A stretch of DNA of 64,000 nt from Sphingobacteriales bacterium 44-15. GTDB taxonomy: Bacteria; Bacteroidota; Bacteroidia; Chitinophagales; Chitinophagaceae. The stretch covers positions 372,001-436,000 of the forward strand of contig MKWG01000003.1 of the NCBI GenBank assembly GCA_001899685.1, read 5' to 3'. Below the pieces are notes generated by a model, which made no database searches, was not told the DNA's origin, and worked only from the letters and a program-made list of their open reading frames with translations. Shown here one piece after another: positions 32,300 through 42,437 of the stretch (within the stretch, counting starts at the first letter, position 1; each line of letters opens with the position of its first letter). A program made the translations under genes and the position numbers.

Positions 32300-34819
32300 T
32301 CAAAACAATTCCGGCTGGTTATCTTCCTCGTTTTTCTGCTTCTCCCATTCCATTGTTGTGCTTTTGGAATAGTCCGCCAGCTTTGCTCCTACGGCCTTCC
32401 AGCCCATTACCTCCACCATCTTATTCACCTTGATCTTAGCCTTTCTTACCTGTGCGCCCTTACCGCTCTGGATAGCCAAAATGGGTTCCGCATTGGTAGT
32501 TACGGCTTCCAGTTGGTTGCCGTCTCCTTCCTTGATGAATAAAAACTTATTCCGCAACGTTGTGGTTTCAATCTTAAACCGTTTGATATTGTATTGCAGC
32601 TTTTCTTTATCCAGGTATACGGCGGTTATTACCTTTTCCGGGTTAAATTTTTCGATCAGCATTACTTTGTCCCCCTCAAAGCGCTGCGTAAGCTCGGTAT
32701 CTGTGATCTCATAGTTACCGTCGTTATATACTACCAGCAGCTTATCTTCCGACGGATCGAAGCTGCCGAGAAATACTCCTTTCTCATCTGTATTAAGCCT
32801 TCCAAAAGTATTGTCAAACCATAGCTTCACACCGCTGAGGGTAGAGCGCCCCGCTTCTTTGAACTTCACCGATTTCACCGGGTATTTTGTTACCTGGTTG
32901 CCCATGCTGCCGCGTCCTTTGATCTCCAGTTCCTCAAAATAAAAATCAAGCTCCTTATTTCTTGCCGAAGCATTAGGGCTCAATACAATCTTCACGGTCT
33001 CTGCTTCACCATTGGGATTTACAGAGAAGTAATGCACTTTGCTTTTCTCGGATCCTTTTGTAAGATCATACTCCTTATCACGGGTAACACCGGTTACATT
33101 AAACCGTTTGGCATAAGTAATGCCGGATTTCCCGTCCACATACAGCATATTATAGGTGGTGCGCTCATCATTCTTCTTAAATACCGCTACATGCAGAATA
33201 TCTTTTCCTATGAACACCTTATCAGCCGCCTTCACTACCTTCATCTTACCGGCTTTGGTAAAAGCAATAATATCATCAAGATCCGAGCAGTCTTCTACAA
33301 ACTCATCTTTCTTCAGACTGGTGCCGATAAAGCCCTCTGCACGGTTTACATACAGTTTGGCATTGGCTATAGCCACCTGCTTGGCCTGTATGGCTTCAAA
33401 CAACCTGATCTCGGTTTTGCGCTCCCTGCCTTTTCCGTATTTTTTGAGCAGGTTTTCATAATATGCCACCGCAAAATCCACGAGGTTGGCAAGATCATAC
33501 TTTACCTGCTTTATATCTTTCTCGATTCCCCGGATCTGTTCATTCAGTTCATCAATATCAAGACGGTAAATACGGCGTACAGGTTTTTCCGTGAGCTTTA
33601 TGATATCTTCTTTGCTGATATCACGCTTCAGTTGCTTTTTAAAAGGATTGAAAGCTTTATCTATAGCTTCCAGCACTTTCTCCCAGGTATCGTGCTTTTT
33701 CTCCAGCTCTTTGTATATCTTTTCTTCAAAGAATATTTTTTCCAGGGAAGTATAGTGCCATTTCTCCTGCAGCTCCGCCAGCCTGATCTCAAGCTCCTGC
33801 CGTAACAGGTCTTTAGTATAATCGGCGGAAACACGCAACAGCTCATGCACAGACATGAACCTGGGCTTATCCTCAGCGATCACACAGGCATTGGGGGAAA
33901 TGCTGATCTCGCAATCTGTAAAAGCATATAATGCATCAATAGTAATGTCCGTAGACATGCCGGGCGCCAGGTCCACCAGGACCTCAACCTCAGCCGCGGT
34001 ATTGTCAGTAACCTTCTTGATCTTGATCTTCCCCTGGTCATTGGCTTTTACAATAGAATCCATCAGGGAAGTTGTGGTAACGCCATAGGGCACATCGCGG
34101 ATGACCAGCGTTTTTTTATCCAGCTCTTCTATACGCGCCCTCACTCTTACTTTCCCGCCGCGCTTACCTTCATTATAGCTGGTCACATCAATCATGCCTC
34201 CCGTCTGAAAGTCGGGATACAGCTCAAATTTTTTACCCCGCAGGTATTTAACGGATGCCTCTATCAGCTCGCAAAAGTTGTGCGGGAGTATTTTGGTAGA
34301 GAGCCCCACGGCAATACCTTCCGCTCCCTGCGCCAGCAAAAGCGGGAACTTCACAGGTAGTGTTACCGGCTCATTTTTACGCCCGTCGTAGCTGAGCTGC
34401 CATGCTGTTGTTTTAGCATTAAATGCTATCTCCAGGGCAAACTTGCTCAACCGCGCTTCAATATACCTGGCAGCGGCTGCATCATCGCCCGTGCGCACAT
34501 CGCCCCAGTTGCCCTGGGTTTCTATCAGGAGGTCTTTCTGCCCCATATTCACCAGCGCATCGCCTATTGATGCGTCGCCATGGGGATGATACTGCATGGA
34601 CTGCCCGATAATATTGGCCACCTTATTAAAGCGCCCGTCGTCCATTTCCTTCATGGCATGAAGGATACGGCGCTGCACAGGCTTCAATCCGTCTTCAATC
34701 GCAGGCACAGCGCGCTCCAGGATCACATACGATGCATAATCGAGGAACCATGTTTTATACTGTCCCTGTACACCCGATTCCGGGGCATCTGTATTTAAGC
34801 CATCTTTATTCTTGTCCAT
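32300..34819 (-). CDS. parC: DNA topoisomerase IV subunit A
   Basis: 839 residues with the type IIA topoisomerase A-subunit order: RAVPAIEDGLKPVQRRILHAM, QYHPHGDASIGDALVNMGQ, and the DNA-cleaving Tyr119 in AAARYIEARLSKFA. A coiled-coil tower (about 350-480) and beta-propeller C-terminal domain follow. No GyrA box (QRRGGKG) is visible in the C-terminal domain, which together with the nearby ParE-type subunit supports topoisomerase IV rather than gyrase; it decatenates replicated chromosomes. The GT-type gene 34837-36474 ends 17 nt before its start on the same strand. Confidence 0.9.
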   Translation of the reverse strand: MDKNKDGLNTDAPESGVQGQYKTWFLDYASYVILERAVPAIEDGLKPVQRRILHAMKEMDDGRFNKVANIIGQSMQYHPHGDASIGDALVNMGQKDLLIETQGNWGDVRTGDDAAAARYIEARLSKFALEIAFNAKTTAWQLSYDGRKNEPVTLPVKFPLLLAQGAEGIAVGLSTKILPHNFCELIEASVKYLRGKKFELYPDFQTGGMIDVTSYNEGKRGGKVRVRARIEELDKKTLVIRDVPYGVTTTSLMDSIVKANDQGKIKIKKVTDNTAAEVEVLVDLAPGMSTDITIDALYAFTDCEISISPNACVIAEDKPRFMSVHELLRVSADYTKDLLRQELEIRLAELQEKWHYTSLEKIFFEEKIYKELEKKHDTWEKVLEAIDKAFNPFKKQLKRDISKEDIIKLTEKPVRRIYRLDIDELNEQIRGIEKDIKQVKYDLANLVDFAVAYYENLLKKYGKGRERKTEIRLFEAIQAKQVAIANAKLYVNRAEGFIGTSLKKDEFVEDCSDLDDIIAFTKAGKMKVVKAADKVFIGKDILHVAVFKKNDERTTYNMLYVDGKSGITYAKRFNVTGVTRDKEYDLTKGSEKSKVHYFSVNPNGEAETVKIVLSPNASARNKELDFYFEELEIKGRGSMGNQVTKYPVKSVKFKEAGRSTLSGVKLWFDNTFGRLNTDEKGVFLGSFDPSEDKLLVVYNDGNYEITDTELTQRFEGDKVMLIEKFNPEKVITAVYLDKEKLQYNIKRFKIETTTLRNKFLFIKEGDGNQLEAVTTNAEPILAIQSGKGAQVRKAKIKVNKMVEVMGWKAVGAKLADYSKSTTMEWEKQKNEEDNQPELF

Positions 34820-34836
34820 TTACTTATATGCTGCTT

Positions 34837-36474
34837 TTATTTGTCTGATCGAATTTTTTTAAGCTCATGCAGCATTGCAGTGTCTGCTACTGCATACAAA
34901 AAAGCCGTATGATTACCTTTTACACAATGAAGATCTGCTTTACTATTTGTCAAAAGTAAAGAATCTGTCTGTTGTTTGAATAAAGGATCGTAACCGCCGT
35001 TAATCAGCAGGTATTGATTTGAACTATCGGATATAAGTGTTTTGCATTGCTGAATATTCACAAATCGAATATCCGTGTTCTTAAATCCCAGAAAATAGTC
35101 ATTCAGTTCTGCTGTCATATCATCTCCACAGTAAACGGTGGCACTGCCGGTATAGTTCGAAAAGTATGACTTTACCAGGTCACGCTGATCAAAATAATAC
35201 GGATACCTGGGGTGAATAAAATCATTTACATAATTTAATATCATGCCGCCTGCACCTAACAAAACCAGCCATTTCCCGGCAGGCCTGTAATATGTAGAAG
35301 AGGCAAATACAAACGCCAAAAGCAGGCTGAATGTGATGATAAAATATACATATCTGGTTCCCTCAACGGATGAACATATCAGCCATATATCCGCCAAAAT
35401 AAAAAGCAGCAATACCAGGGGATATTTACGGGGATTCAAAAAATAAGCTTTGATCATATATGCGCCGGATATAACGGCGAAAGGAATAACAAAAATAAAA
35501 TGCCTCGGGTCAGGCAAAAGAGGATTGTAAGCATCAATCGTATAAGACATGAAATTTGCGGACAACAGCAGTATTAAAAAAGAAATAACAACATGTTGTG
35601 CAGCGGTATCCGGGAAAATGGTACGACGATAGATAAATGCACATAGCGCGAAAATGAGGTATTCCATATCACCGTTCAGTAAAAAAGCATTCCATAACTG
35701 ATAAGAAAGCCTTTTAACTGTTATTATCCCGGGTTGCTGAGCATAAGGTATACCACCCGACAACAGGCTGTTGCGGTTCAGCACATGGTATCTAAAAAAC
35801 CAATCGCCGGTAGTGATCTTAAAATACCACAGATACAAAAGTGTAAGTATTGCAAAAAAAAGGAAAGCCAGTCCCCAGAACCTTATATTTCTTCTTACTG
35901 ATATATCTTTTATGCATAAAAAAAACCATAGCGGGGCGGACAGGATGATGGTTTCTTTGGTAAGCACACCTAAGAACAGCGAAGAGGAGAAAAGCAATGC
36001 GCTGCCAGTGTTATCCTTATTATAAAACAGTTTTTGATGGTAAAAAAAGTATGCGGCAAAAATAAAAAGGCAAATACCTGCATCAGGAAGCAAGCGATGC
36101 GCATAAAATACGACCGTGAAATTCAAAAAAAACAGGATAAACGTAGCAAGAGCTAAAAAAAGAGAACTCCCTTTCAAAAAACGGCTTATCAGGAAAGCCG
36201 TAAGAACGAAACAGCTATAAGAAAATAGCGCCATAGCCGGTTCCGTAAAGCCAAACAGCTTAAAAAAAAAGGCAGCGCTCCAAATAGTGATCCACCTTAA
36301 CGGAAAATGGTCAGTGCTGCTTATAGGAAGAGTATTATTATGCAGCAACTCCGCAGAAAGCCTGGCATAGTTTATATCATCATTTCCATAAAAACCACAA
36401 AAAATAAATAAAACATGCAGCAATAACAGAATGCTGAAACCAATAAATGTACAATTGACCAGATTACTCTTCAA
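34837..36474 (-). CDS. multi-pass membrane glycosyltransferase-like (GT-C) protein, 545 aa
   Basis: Around eleven hydrophobic segments, with a first extracytoplasmic loop carrying acidic residues (FCGFYGNDDINYARLSAEL, DHFPLRW) where GT-C enzymes of the ArnT/PMT type have catalytic Asp, and a soluble C-terminal domain (about 430-545). GT-C enzymes transfer sugars from polyprenyl-phosphate donors on the outer face of the inner membrane. Acceptor and sugar are unknown. It overlaps the DUF1835 gene upstream by 11 nt and is 17 nt before parC, so it is inserted in the topoisomerase region as part of a co-directional run. Confidence 0.7.
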   Translation of the reverse strand: MKSNLVNCTFIGFSILLLLHVLFIFCGFYGNDDINYARLSAELLHNNTLPISSTDHFPLRWITIWSAAFFFKLFGFTEPAMALFSYSCFVLTAFLISRFLKGSSLFLALATFILFFLNFTVVFYAHRLLPDAGICLFIFAAYFFYHQKLFYNKDNTGSALLFSSSLFLGVLTKETIILSAPLWFFLCIKDISVRRNIRFWGLAFLFFAILTLLYLWYFKITTGDWFFRYHVLNRNSLLSGGIPYAQQPGIITVKRLSYQLWNAFLLNGDMEYLIFALCAFIYRRTIFPDTAAQHVVISFLILLLSANFMSYTIDAYNPLLPDPRHFIFVIPFAVISGAYMIKAYFLNPRKYPLVLLLFILADIWLICSSVEGTRYVYFIITFSLLLAFVFASSTYYRPAGKWLVLLGAGGMILNYVNDFIHPRYPYYFDQRDLVKSYFSNYTGSATVYCGDDMTAELNDYFLGFKNTDIRFVNIQQCKTLISDSSNQYLLINGGYDPLFKQQTDSLLLTNSKADLHCVKGNHTAFLYAVADTAMLHELKKIRSDK

Positions 36475-37306
36475 TATTGATAATTTCCGGGTTTCCCAAT
36501 TTAAGTTTTATCTCAAAATCTTTCATATGCTTCATTTCCCCCTGCACATCATATTTATCATTATCCGCTATGATCATTTTCAATCTCCACAGCAGGTATG
36601 CATCTCCGGTAGTATGCTTATTTTTCGATAAAAACTGAGCAATGATCTTATGGGCTTTCTGCCAGTCTTTGCTGATATATTTTCTCAGGTCGCTGTCATA
36701 AAAATCATAGTCATACTGCACCAGTTTCTTTCCTCCTTCCAGTATACGCACAGCTTTGTTTTCATTGCATAGTTTTGTCCACTCGTCCGGATCCACTTCA
36801 AATTCGCTGAGCGTAATAGGTCTCGCCAGTTTTTTTGCTTTCAAAAATTCTTTCGGAGGTATAGTGTGCAGCCATTCGGGATAAAATATGCTTCCCTTCT
36901 CATTAATAAAAGGCAGGTTATTCAGGTATAATATAAATACTCTTCCCTGGAATTCCTTCATATAATGTAGCAGCCAGTAATAGCCGCTCACGTCATGCTT
37001 GTTCTGCGCCGCCCATATCCACACGATCTCTTCAGGATTGCGGCGTAATGTTCCCACCAATTCTGCCACGGTACTGGTATCATTCACGGATCCGTCGTCT
37101 GCTTTCCCGTTGTAATCCCCACCCGCCAGTACTTCGCTCCACCATGCCTTCCGTGCAGCCATCCCATCGCCAATATATATGTTGAACAGTGGGCCCACCG
37201 CGTAGTCGTCCTTTATCTGAACTACCGGTCCGGCAATGGCTTCATCCAGCTCAATCGCTTTTTGCAATACATTTACATCAGCTTCATTAAAAACGATGTG
37301 TATCAT
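36464..37306 (-). CDS. DUF1835 domain-containing protein, 280 aa
   Basis: The N-terminus MIHIVFNEADVNVLQKAIELDEAIAGPVVQIKDDYAVGPL is the DUF1835 signature, followed by WWSEVLAGGDYN, IWIWAAQNKHDVSGYYWLLHYM and a C-terminal DUF3658-like part (LRRxISKDWQKAHKIIAQFLSK and LLWRLKMII). The function is not known; no signal peptide or membrane helix is present, so it is cytoplasmic. It lies between parE and the GT-C gene, with an 11-nt overlap to the latter, so translation of the two is probably coupled. Confidence 0.8.
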   Translation of the reverse strand: MIHIVFNEADVNVLQKAIELDEAIAGPVVQIKDDYAVGPLFNIYIGDGMAARKAWWSEVLAGGDYNGKADDGSVNDTSTVAELVGTLRRNPEEIVWIWAAQNKHDVSGYYWLLHYMKEFQGRVFILYLNNLPFINEKGSIFYPEWLHTIPPKEFLKAKKLARPITLSEFEVDPDEWTKLCNENKAVRILEGGKKLVQYDYDFYDSDLRKYISKDWQKAHKIIAQFLSKNKHTTGDAYLLWRLKMIIADNDKYDVQGEMKHMKDFEIKLKLGNPEIINIEE

Positions 37307-37395
37307 AGTTCTCTATCTATTTTAAGATTATGTACATATTTCAGCATTCTGCTGGCAACTACCGCCATGTCAACAATAATTTTTCGTGTTTCTTT

Positions 37396-37450
37396 GTGAG
37401 AGATGAGATGTGAGGATCTCACATTTCACATCTGCCGTTTCACGTTTGAC
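37396..37450. repeat. heptamer inverted-repeat element, copy 6
   Basis: Short copy: left units GTGAGAG, ATGAGAT, GTGAGGA; right arm in complement GTCAAAC, GTGAAAC, GGCAGAT, GTGAAAT, GTGAGA. The shared edge TTATGTCAAAC appears here on the right, in complement. Between parE and the DUF1835 gene. Confidence 0.75.
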
Positions 37451-37469
37451 ATAACACTACCTGCTGCCG

Positions 37470-39371
37470 CTAAGACGCCGCCGCAGTTGCTTCGGCAAGG
37501 TCTATTTCCACACGAAGATTATCAATAATAAATTCCTGCCTTTCCTGTGTATTTTTACCCATATAGTATTCGAGCAATTGCTGCAGATGTGTTTCAGGCA
37601 TTACCATTACAGGCTCTTTGCGCATATCCGAGCTGATAAACTTTACAAATTCCTCCGGCGATATTTCCCCCAGCCCTTTGAAACGGGTGATCTCCGGTTT
37701 CCCGCCTAACTTTTTTGCAGCTTCCTGCTTTTCGTTTTCATCATAGCAATAAATAGTTTCCTGCTTATTGCGCACCCTGAAAAGCGGTGTCTCCAGTATA
37801 TACACATGCCCGTTCTTTACCAGGTCGGGAAAAAACTGCAGGAAGAAGGTAAGCAGCAGCAGGCGTATATGCATACCGTCCACGTCTGCATCCGTTGCTA
37901 CTACCACATTATTGTATCTCAGCCCTTCAATGCCTTCCTCAATATTCAGCGCGTGCTGCAACAGGTTGAACTCTTCATTCTCATATACCACTTTTTTGGT
38001 CAGCCCGAAACAGTTCAGGGGTTTTCCCCGGAGGCTGAACACTGCCTGTGTTTCTACATTTCTTGCTTTAGTGATAGAACCGCTGGCAGAATCTCCTTCG
38101 GTAATGAAAATAGTGCTCTCCAACTGCTTCTCATGAAATTCTTCCTTGCCTTTATTCGGGGGATCGTCATTAAAATGAATACGACAATCCCTGAGCTTCC
38201 TGTTGTGAAGATTGGCTTTTTTAGCTCTTTCATTGGCCAGTTTCTTTATACCCGCCAGCTCTTTTCTTTCCCTTTCACTTTGCTCTATCCGCTTTTTAAG
38301 AGCGTCTGCAATAGTGGGATTCTTATGCAGGAAATTATCCAGTTCTCTTGAAAGAAATTCCAGCAGGAAATTCTTCATGCTTGTGCCGCCTTCCTCTATA
38401 TACTGGGATCCCAGCTTTGTTTTGGTCTGGCTTTCAAAGACCGGCTCCACTACCCTCACGGCAACCGCCGCCACGATGCTCTGTCTGATATCTGTAGCAT
38501 CATAATCTTTTTTATAAAAGTCCCTGACCACTTTTACGAAAGCTTCCCGGAAGGCCTGCTGGTGCGTTCCTCCCTGCGTGGTATACTGCCCGTTCACAAA
38601 GCTGAATATCTCCTCGCCATATTCATTATTATGGGTGATAGCAAGCTCGATATCATCGCCTTTGAGATGGATAATATTATAGCGCAGCTCGTCTGCATTC
38701 GTTCTGCGCTGCAGCAGGTCGAGCAGGCCATTCCTGCTTACATATTTTTTGTCGTTGAAAGTAATGACCAGTCCGGCATTCAGATAGCAATAGTTCCATA
38801 GCAGGTTTTCTATATACTCCTGTTTGAAATGAAAATTCCTGAAAACAATATCATCCGGTATAAATGTTACCAATGTACCGTTGCTTTCATCAGATTTTAC
38901 TTCTTTATGCTCTTTGGTCAGCATCCCTCTCTCAAACTCTGCAGTTTTTTGCTTACCGTCTCTTACGGCCATTACCTTAAAGTAGTTGCTCAACGCATTC
39001 ACAGCTTTGGTACCTACACCGTTCAGCCCCACAGATTTTTGAAATGCCTTACTGTCATATTTAGCGCCGGTATTGATCTTGCTTACTACATCCACCACTT
39101 TACCAAGAGGGATCCCCCTGCCATAATCCCGCACGGTGACCGTCTTGCCTTCCACCTTTATATCTATCTGCTTTCCGTAGCCCATCATGTGCTCATCAAT
39201 ACAGTTGTCCAGCACCTCCTTCAGTAATACGTAAATGCCATCATCGGGACTATTGCCGTCTCCCAGCTTGCCGATATACATCCCCGGGCGGAGGCGGATA
39301 TGCTCCTTCCAGTCAAGCGACTTAATAGAATCCTCCGTATAGTCAAATAAATTTTGTTTTGCTTCTGCCAT
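37470..39371 (-). CDS. parE: DNA topoisomerase IV subunit B
   Basis: 633 residues with the GHKL ATPase motifs ([38 protein letters not shown]), the transducer Lys loop (QTKTKLG) and TOPRIM motifs ([24 protein letters not shown]). The length and absence of the GyrB-type insertion fit ParE. It pairs with parC (32300-34819), three genes downstream on the same strand. The chain ends with a short Ala-rich tail. A 390-nt spacer upstream (39372-39760) contains one sigma-54-like site on the other strand and no gene. Confidence 0.9.
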   Translation of the reverse strand: MAEAKQNLFDYTEDSIKSLDWKEHIRLRPGMYIGKLGDGNSPDDGIYVLLKEVLDNCIDEHMMGYGKQIDIKVEGKTVTVRDYGRGIPLGKVVDVVSKINTGAKYDSKAFQKSVGLNGVGTKAVNALSNYFKVMAVRDGKQKTAEFERGMLTKEHKEVKSDESNGTLVTFIPDDIVFRNFHFKQEYIENLLWNYCYLNAGLVITFNDKKYVSRNGLLDLLQRRTNADELRYNIIHLKGDDIELAITHNNEYGEEIFSFVNGQYTTQGGTHQQAFREAFVKVVRDFYKKDYDATDIRQSIVAAVAVRVVEPVFESQTKTKLGSQYIEEGGTSMKNFLLEFLSRELDNFLHKNPTIADALKKRIEQSERERKELAGIKKLANERAKKANLHNRKLRDCRIHFNDDPPNKGKEEFHEKQLESTIFITEGDSASGSITKARNVETQAVFSLRGKPLNCFGLTKKVVYENEEFNLLQHALNIEEGIEGLRYNNVVVATDADVDGMHIRLLLLTFFLQFFPDLVKNGHVYILETPLFRVRNKQETIYCYDENEKQEAAKKLGGKPEITRFKGLGEISPEEFVKFISSDMRKEPVMVMPETHLQQLLEYYMGKNTQERQEFIIDNLRVEIDLAEATAAAS

Positions 39372-39661
39372 ATTCTAAATATTCATTCAGTACCAGTATA
39401 TTCCTACTGCAAATATGCTAATTATTTTAGTATTTCCAGAACGCGGCAAATATAATAAAACGAAAGCAGAGACAGGCGGGAGGATTATGCACCCCTGTGT
39501 ATAAAGAATAAAAGCATGCCCCCGGCTACGTAACAGCACAGGAATAGCGGATAAGTATAACATACACGTATAAACGAAACAAAATTCCCTGCTATTTTAT
39601 TTCTGATCCCAATATTAATTTATACCGTTAAAATCATTTAACAAAGGCGGTTCCTGTTTTT

Positions 39662-39677
39662 TGGCATAGTACTTGTT
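39662..39677 (+). promoter_or_regulatory. sigma-54-like promoter, variant -12 box
   Basis: TGGCATAGTACTTGTT keeps GG and G at the correct spacing but has GT in place of GC in the -12 box. It would start transcription near 39689, 72 nt before the gene at 39761. Weaker than the site at 8128. Confidence 0.35.
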
Positions 39678-39760
39678 TTTAAGCAGGTATCCCTCCAATC
39701 ACTTACTCTGGAAAGATTAGTAATCAACATTCAATTTGAAAAAACAAAAATTCCAGCAGT

Positions 39761-40078
39761 ATGAAAAAAGCAAGATTGACGCTGGCGGCGTTAGGTGTAA
39801 TAGCCGCAGGTCTGTTCGCATTTAATGTGATCACAAATGGTTCAGTAAAAGGTACAGTTACCCCTGCAGATGCAGCAGTAAGAGCATGGGCAATTTCGGG
39901 CACAGACACCGTAAAAGCTGACATTTCAAATGGCGCATTTGAAATAGGAGATGTTAAACCGGGAACTTACCAGGTAATTATCGAGGCAAAAGCGCCTTAT
40001 AAAAATTCCGCAAAGGACGGTGTTGAAGTAAAAGAAGGTGAAGCTACCGATATAGGAGAAATCAAACTGGAACAATAA
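39761..40078 (+). CDS. secreted single-domain carboxypeptidase-regulatory-like protein, 105 aa
   Basis: A signal peptide (about 1-21) precedes one carboxypeptidase-regulatory-like (CarboxypepD_reg / SdrD-like) beta-sandwich: GSVKGTVTPADAAVRAWAISGTDTVKADISNGAFEIGDVKPGTYQVIIEA, ending GEIKLEQ. This fold binds no known ligand here and is often a stand-alone envelope protein in Chitinophagaceae. The gene is monocistronic: a hairpin terminator follows at 40145-40167. Confidence 0.7.
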   Translation: MKKARLTLAALGVIAAGLFAFNVITNGSVKGTVTPADAAVRAWAISGTDTVKADISNGAFEIGDVKPGTYQVIIEAKAPYKNSAKDGVEVKEGEATDIGEIKLEQ

Positions 40079-40144
40079 TTTCCCGTTTTACTATAGGATT
40101 CAGAAGCTTACCTCTGTTTGTACTCAGTACAACAAAAGGTAGAG

Positions 40145-40167
40145 GCAGTGCATTGTGCACTGCTTTT
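40145..40167 (+). terminator. intrinsic terminator
   Basis: Perfect 8-bp stem GCAGTGCA / TGCACTGC with a TTG loop, followed by TTTT. It lies 67 nt after the stop at 40078. The rest of the spacer to 40390 shows nothing further. Confidence 0.7.
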
Positions 40168-40390
40168 ACCGTATATATCATCATCAGAGATCAATCCATT
40201 GCAATAGCATATTGCCTCCCGGGAATAAAAGATATTTTTTCTGCTCAGACATACTCCATACAATAATATCTTTCCGTTTTAAGCAGCATAAAAAAATAGC
40301 AATAATAAGCGTATAGGTCATATTTTTGAATACTTCTTTTGGAAAGGAGAGCATGCTCCATTATTCAGAAATGTTTAAAATCTATCGTAA

Positions 40391-40771
40391 ATGAAAAAAA
40401 TAATTGCTATACTCGCTGTCTGCATTATCGCAGTATGTATTATTTCAGCAAAAAATAAAGAACCACAAATGCTCAGGCACGTTGTAATGTTTAAATTTAA
40501 AGACAATACTACACCGGCACAGGTGAAACAGGTGGAAGATGCCTTTCGTGCCCTTCCTTCCAAAATAAAAGAAATTAAAGGCTTTGAATGGGGCATCAAC
40601 AACAGCCCGGAAAACCTGAACCAGGGGCTTAGCCATTGCTTCTTTCTTTCTTTTACCAGCGAAAAGGACCGCGACATTTATCTGCCCCATCCTGCTCACA
40701 AGGCCTTTGGCGCTGTGCTTACACCCTATTTAGATAAAGCGGTAGTGCTTGATTATTGGGCTAAAGATTAA
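40391..40771 (+). CDS. secreted Dabb-family (stress-responsive alpha/beta barrel) protein, 126 aa
   Basis: A signal peptide (about 1-20) is followed by a dimeric alpha/beta-barrel (Dabb) domain: MLRHVVMFKFKDNTTPAQVKQVEDAFRALPSKIKEIKGFEWGINNSPEN, SHCFFLSFTSEKDRDIYLPHPAHKAFG, VVLDYW. The typical His in the HVVMFKFK strand and the YxPHPAH motif are intact. Function in bacteria is unknown; some plant and bacterial relatives act in small-molecule chemistry or stress. It is 21 nt upstream of the carboxylase gene and may be co-transcribed. Confidence 0.85.
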   Translation: MKKIIAILAVCIIAVCIISAKNKEPQMLRHVVMFKFKDNTTPAQVKQVEDAFRALPSKIKEIKGFEWGINNSPENLNQGLSHCFFLSFTSEKDRDIYLPHPAHKAFGAVLTPYLDKAVVLDYWAKD

Positions 40772-40792
40772 TGCAGGTAAATTTTACGCCTT

Positions 40793-42424
40793 GTGATGAA
40801 TATAGAAAACAATAAGAACGAGGATATACAACGGATGGCATGGAGCCAGGTAAAGCAGAACCTGGAAAAAATATATTCCGGCGGCGGCAGGAAAGCTATC
40901 GAAAAACAAAAAGAAAAAAATAAGCTGACTGCCCGGGAGCGCATTGCTTACCTGTGCGATGAAGGCAAGCCCTTTGTAGAGATCGGCGCTTTTGCGGGCT
41001 TTGAAATGTATGAAGCCTACGGCGGTTGTCCTGCAGGAGGAACAGTAGCCGGGATAGGCTATATAAGCGGCCGCCAGTGTGTAATAGTGGCCAACGACCA
41101 GACGGTAAAGGCAGGCGCGTGGTTCCCCATCACCGGCAAAAAAAACCTGCGGATGCAGGAAATTGCGATGGAGAACAATCTTCCCGTTATCTACCTTGTA
41201 GACAGCGCCGGTGTATTCCTTCCCATGCAGGATGAAATATTCCCGGATAAAGATCATTTTGGAAGAATATTCCGCAATAATGCCTGCATGAGCGCCATGG
41301 GTATTGTGCAGATAGCTGCTGTAATGGGCGCCTGTGTTGCAGGTGGCGCATATCTCCCGATCATGAGTGATGAAACGCTGATGGTAAAAGGCAACGGCTC
41401 TATATTCCTGGCTGGTCCCTATCTTGTAAAAGCTGCCATAGGAGAAGATGTGGATACAGAAACACTTGGTGGCGCGGTAACACATACTGAGATAAGTGGG
41501 ATAGCGGATTATAAATTTGATACCGAACAGGAATGCCTGGATGAAATAAAAAAAATCTGCGCCAGGCTTGGCGAACGGGAAACAGCCGGATTTAACAGGA
41601 TAAAGGCTAAGGCGCCGAAAAAAGATCCTGCTGAAATATACGGGTTATTGCCCCCGGATACCGGCAAGCCGTATGACATGCTGGAGATCATTGAAAGGAT
41701 CGTTGATGATCCCGGGTTTGACCAGTATAAAAAAGATTACGGACAAACAATATTATGCGGTTATGCCCGCATTGGAGGTTGGGCTGTAGGTATTGTAGCT
41801 AATCAAAGAAAAATAATTAAAAATAAAAAAGGCGAAATACAGCTTGGGGGAGTGATATACAATGACAGCGCCGATAAAGCTGCCCGCTTTATTATGAACT
41901 GCAGCCAGAAAAATATTCCGCTGGTTTTTCTGCAAGATGTAACAGGCTTCATGGTAGGCAGCCGCAGCGAGCATTCGGGCATCATTAAAGACGGGGCAAA
42001 AATGGTAAACGCGGTAGCCAATGCTTCTGTCCCAAAGATCACGATCATCATTGGCAATTCTTTCGGAGCGGGCAACTATGCCATGTGCGGCAAAGCATAT
42101 GATCCGCGCTTTATCTATGCGTGGCCTTCGGCAAAGATAGCGGTGATGGGGGGAGAGCAGGCGGCAAAAACCTTGTTGCAGATACAGGTAAACGCTCTCA
42201 AAGCAAAGGGAAAGTCCATTGACCCCGAAGAAGAAAAAAAATTACTTGAAGATATAAAAGGTCGTTATGAGCAGCAGACTACTCCTTATTACGCAGCAGC
42301 ACGGTTATGGGTAGATGCTATTATTGATCCGCTGGAGACAAGACAGCTCATTGCAGAAGGTATTGCTGCAGCTAACCACAAAAGAACAGCAGACCGGTTT
42401 GGGCTCGGTGTTTTCCAGGTATAG
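40793..42424 (+). CDS. acyl-CoA carboxylase beta subunit (carboxyltransferase), 543 aa
   Basis: A full carboxyltransferase with N- and C-terminal crotonase-like halves: KLTARERIAYLCDEGKPFVEIGAFAG, the acyl-CoA loop GGCPAGGTVAGIG, DSAGVFLPMQDEIFPDKDHFGRIF, then QDVTGFMVGSRSEHSGIIKDGAKMV and GNSFGAGNYAMCG. It belongs to the propionyl-CoA / methylcrotonyl-CoA carboxylase beta group; the motifs look closest to methylcrotonyl- or geranyl-type enzymes (HFGRIFRNNA) used in leucine degradation, but substrate choice is not certain. No biotin carboxylase alpha gene is adjacent, so the partner must be elsewhere. Followed by a heptamer element. Confidence 0.9.
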   Translation: MMNIENNKNEDIQRMAWSQVKQNLEKIYSGGGRKAIEKQKEKNKLTARERIAYLCDEGKPFVEIGAFAGFEMYEAYGGCPAGGTVAGIGYISGRQCVIVANDQTVKAGAWFPITGKKNLRMQEIAMENNLPVIYLVDSAGVFLPMQDEIFPDKDHFGRIFRNNACMSAMGIVQIAAVMGACVAGGAYLPIMSDETLMVKGNGSIFLAGPYLVKAAIGEDVDTETLGGAVTHTEISGIADYKFDTEQECLDEIKKICARLGERETAGFNRIKAKAPKKDPAEIYGLLPPDTGKPYDMLEIIERIVDDPGFDQYKKDYGQTILCGYARIGGWAVGIVANQRKIIKNKKGEIQLGGVIYNDSADKAARFIMNCSQKNIPLVFLQDVTGFMVGSRSEHSGIIKDGAKMVNAVANASVPKITIIIGNSFGAGNYAMCGKAYDPRFIYAWPSAKIAVMGGEQAAKTLLQIQVNALKAKGKSIDPEEEKKLLEDIKGRYEQQTTPYYAAARLWVDAIIDPLETRQLIAEGIAAANHKRTADRFGLGVFQV

Positions 42425-42437
42425 ACACTGGTGCTAT

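Noticed and set aside
33032-33805. 257-codon plus-strand frame
   Set aside because: Antisense to parC, whose reading frame is complete and has all motifs.
40784-41485. 233-codon minus-strand frame
   Set aside because: Antisense to the acyl-CoA carboxylase gene; no domain.
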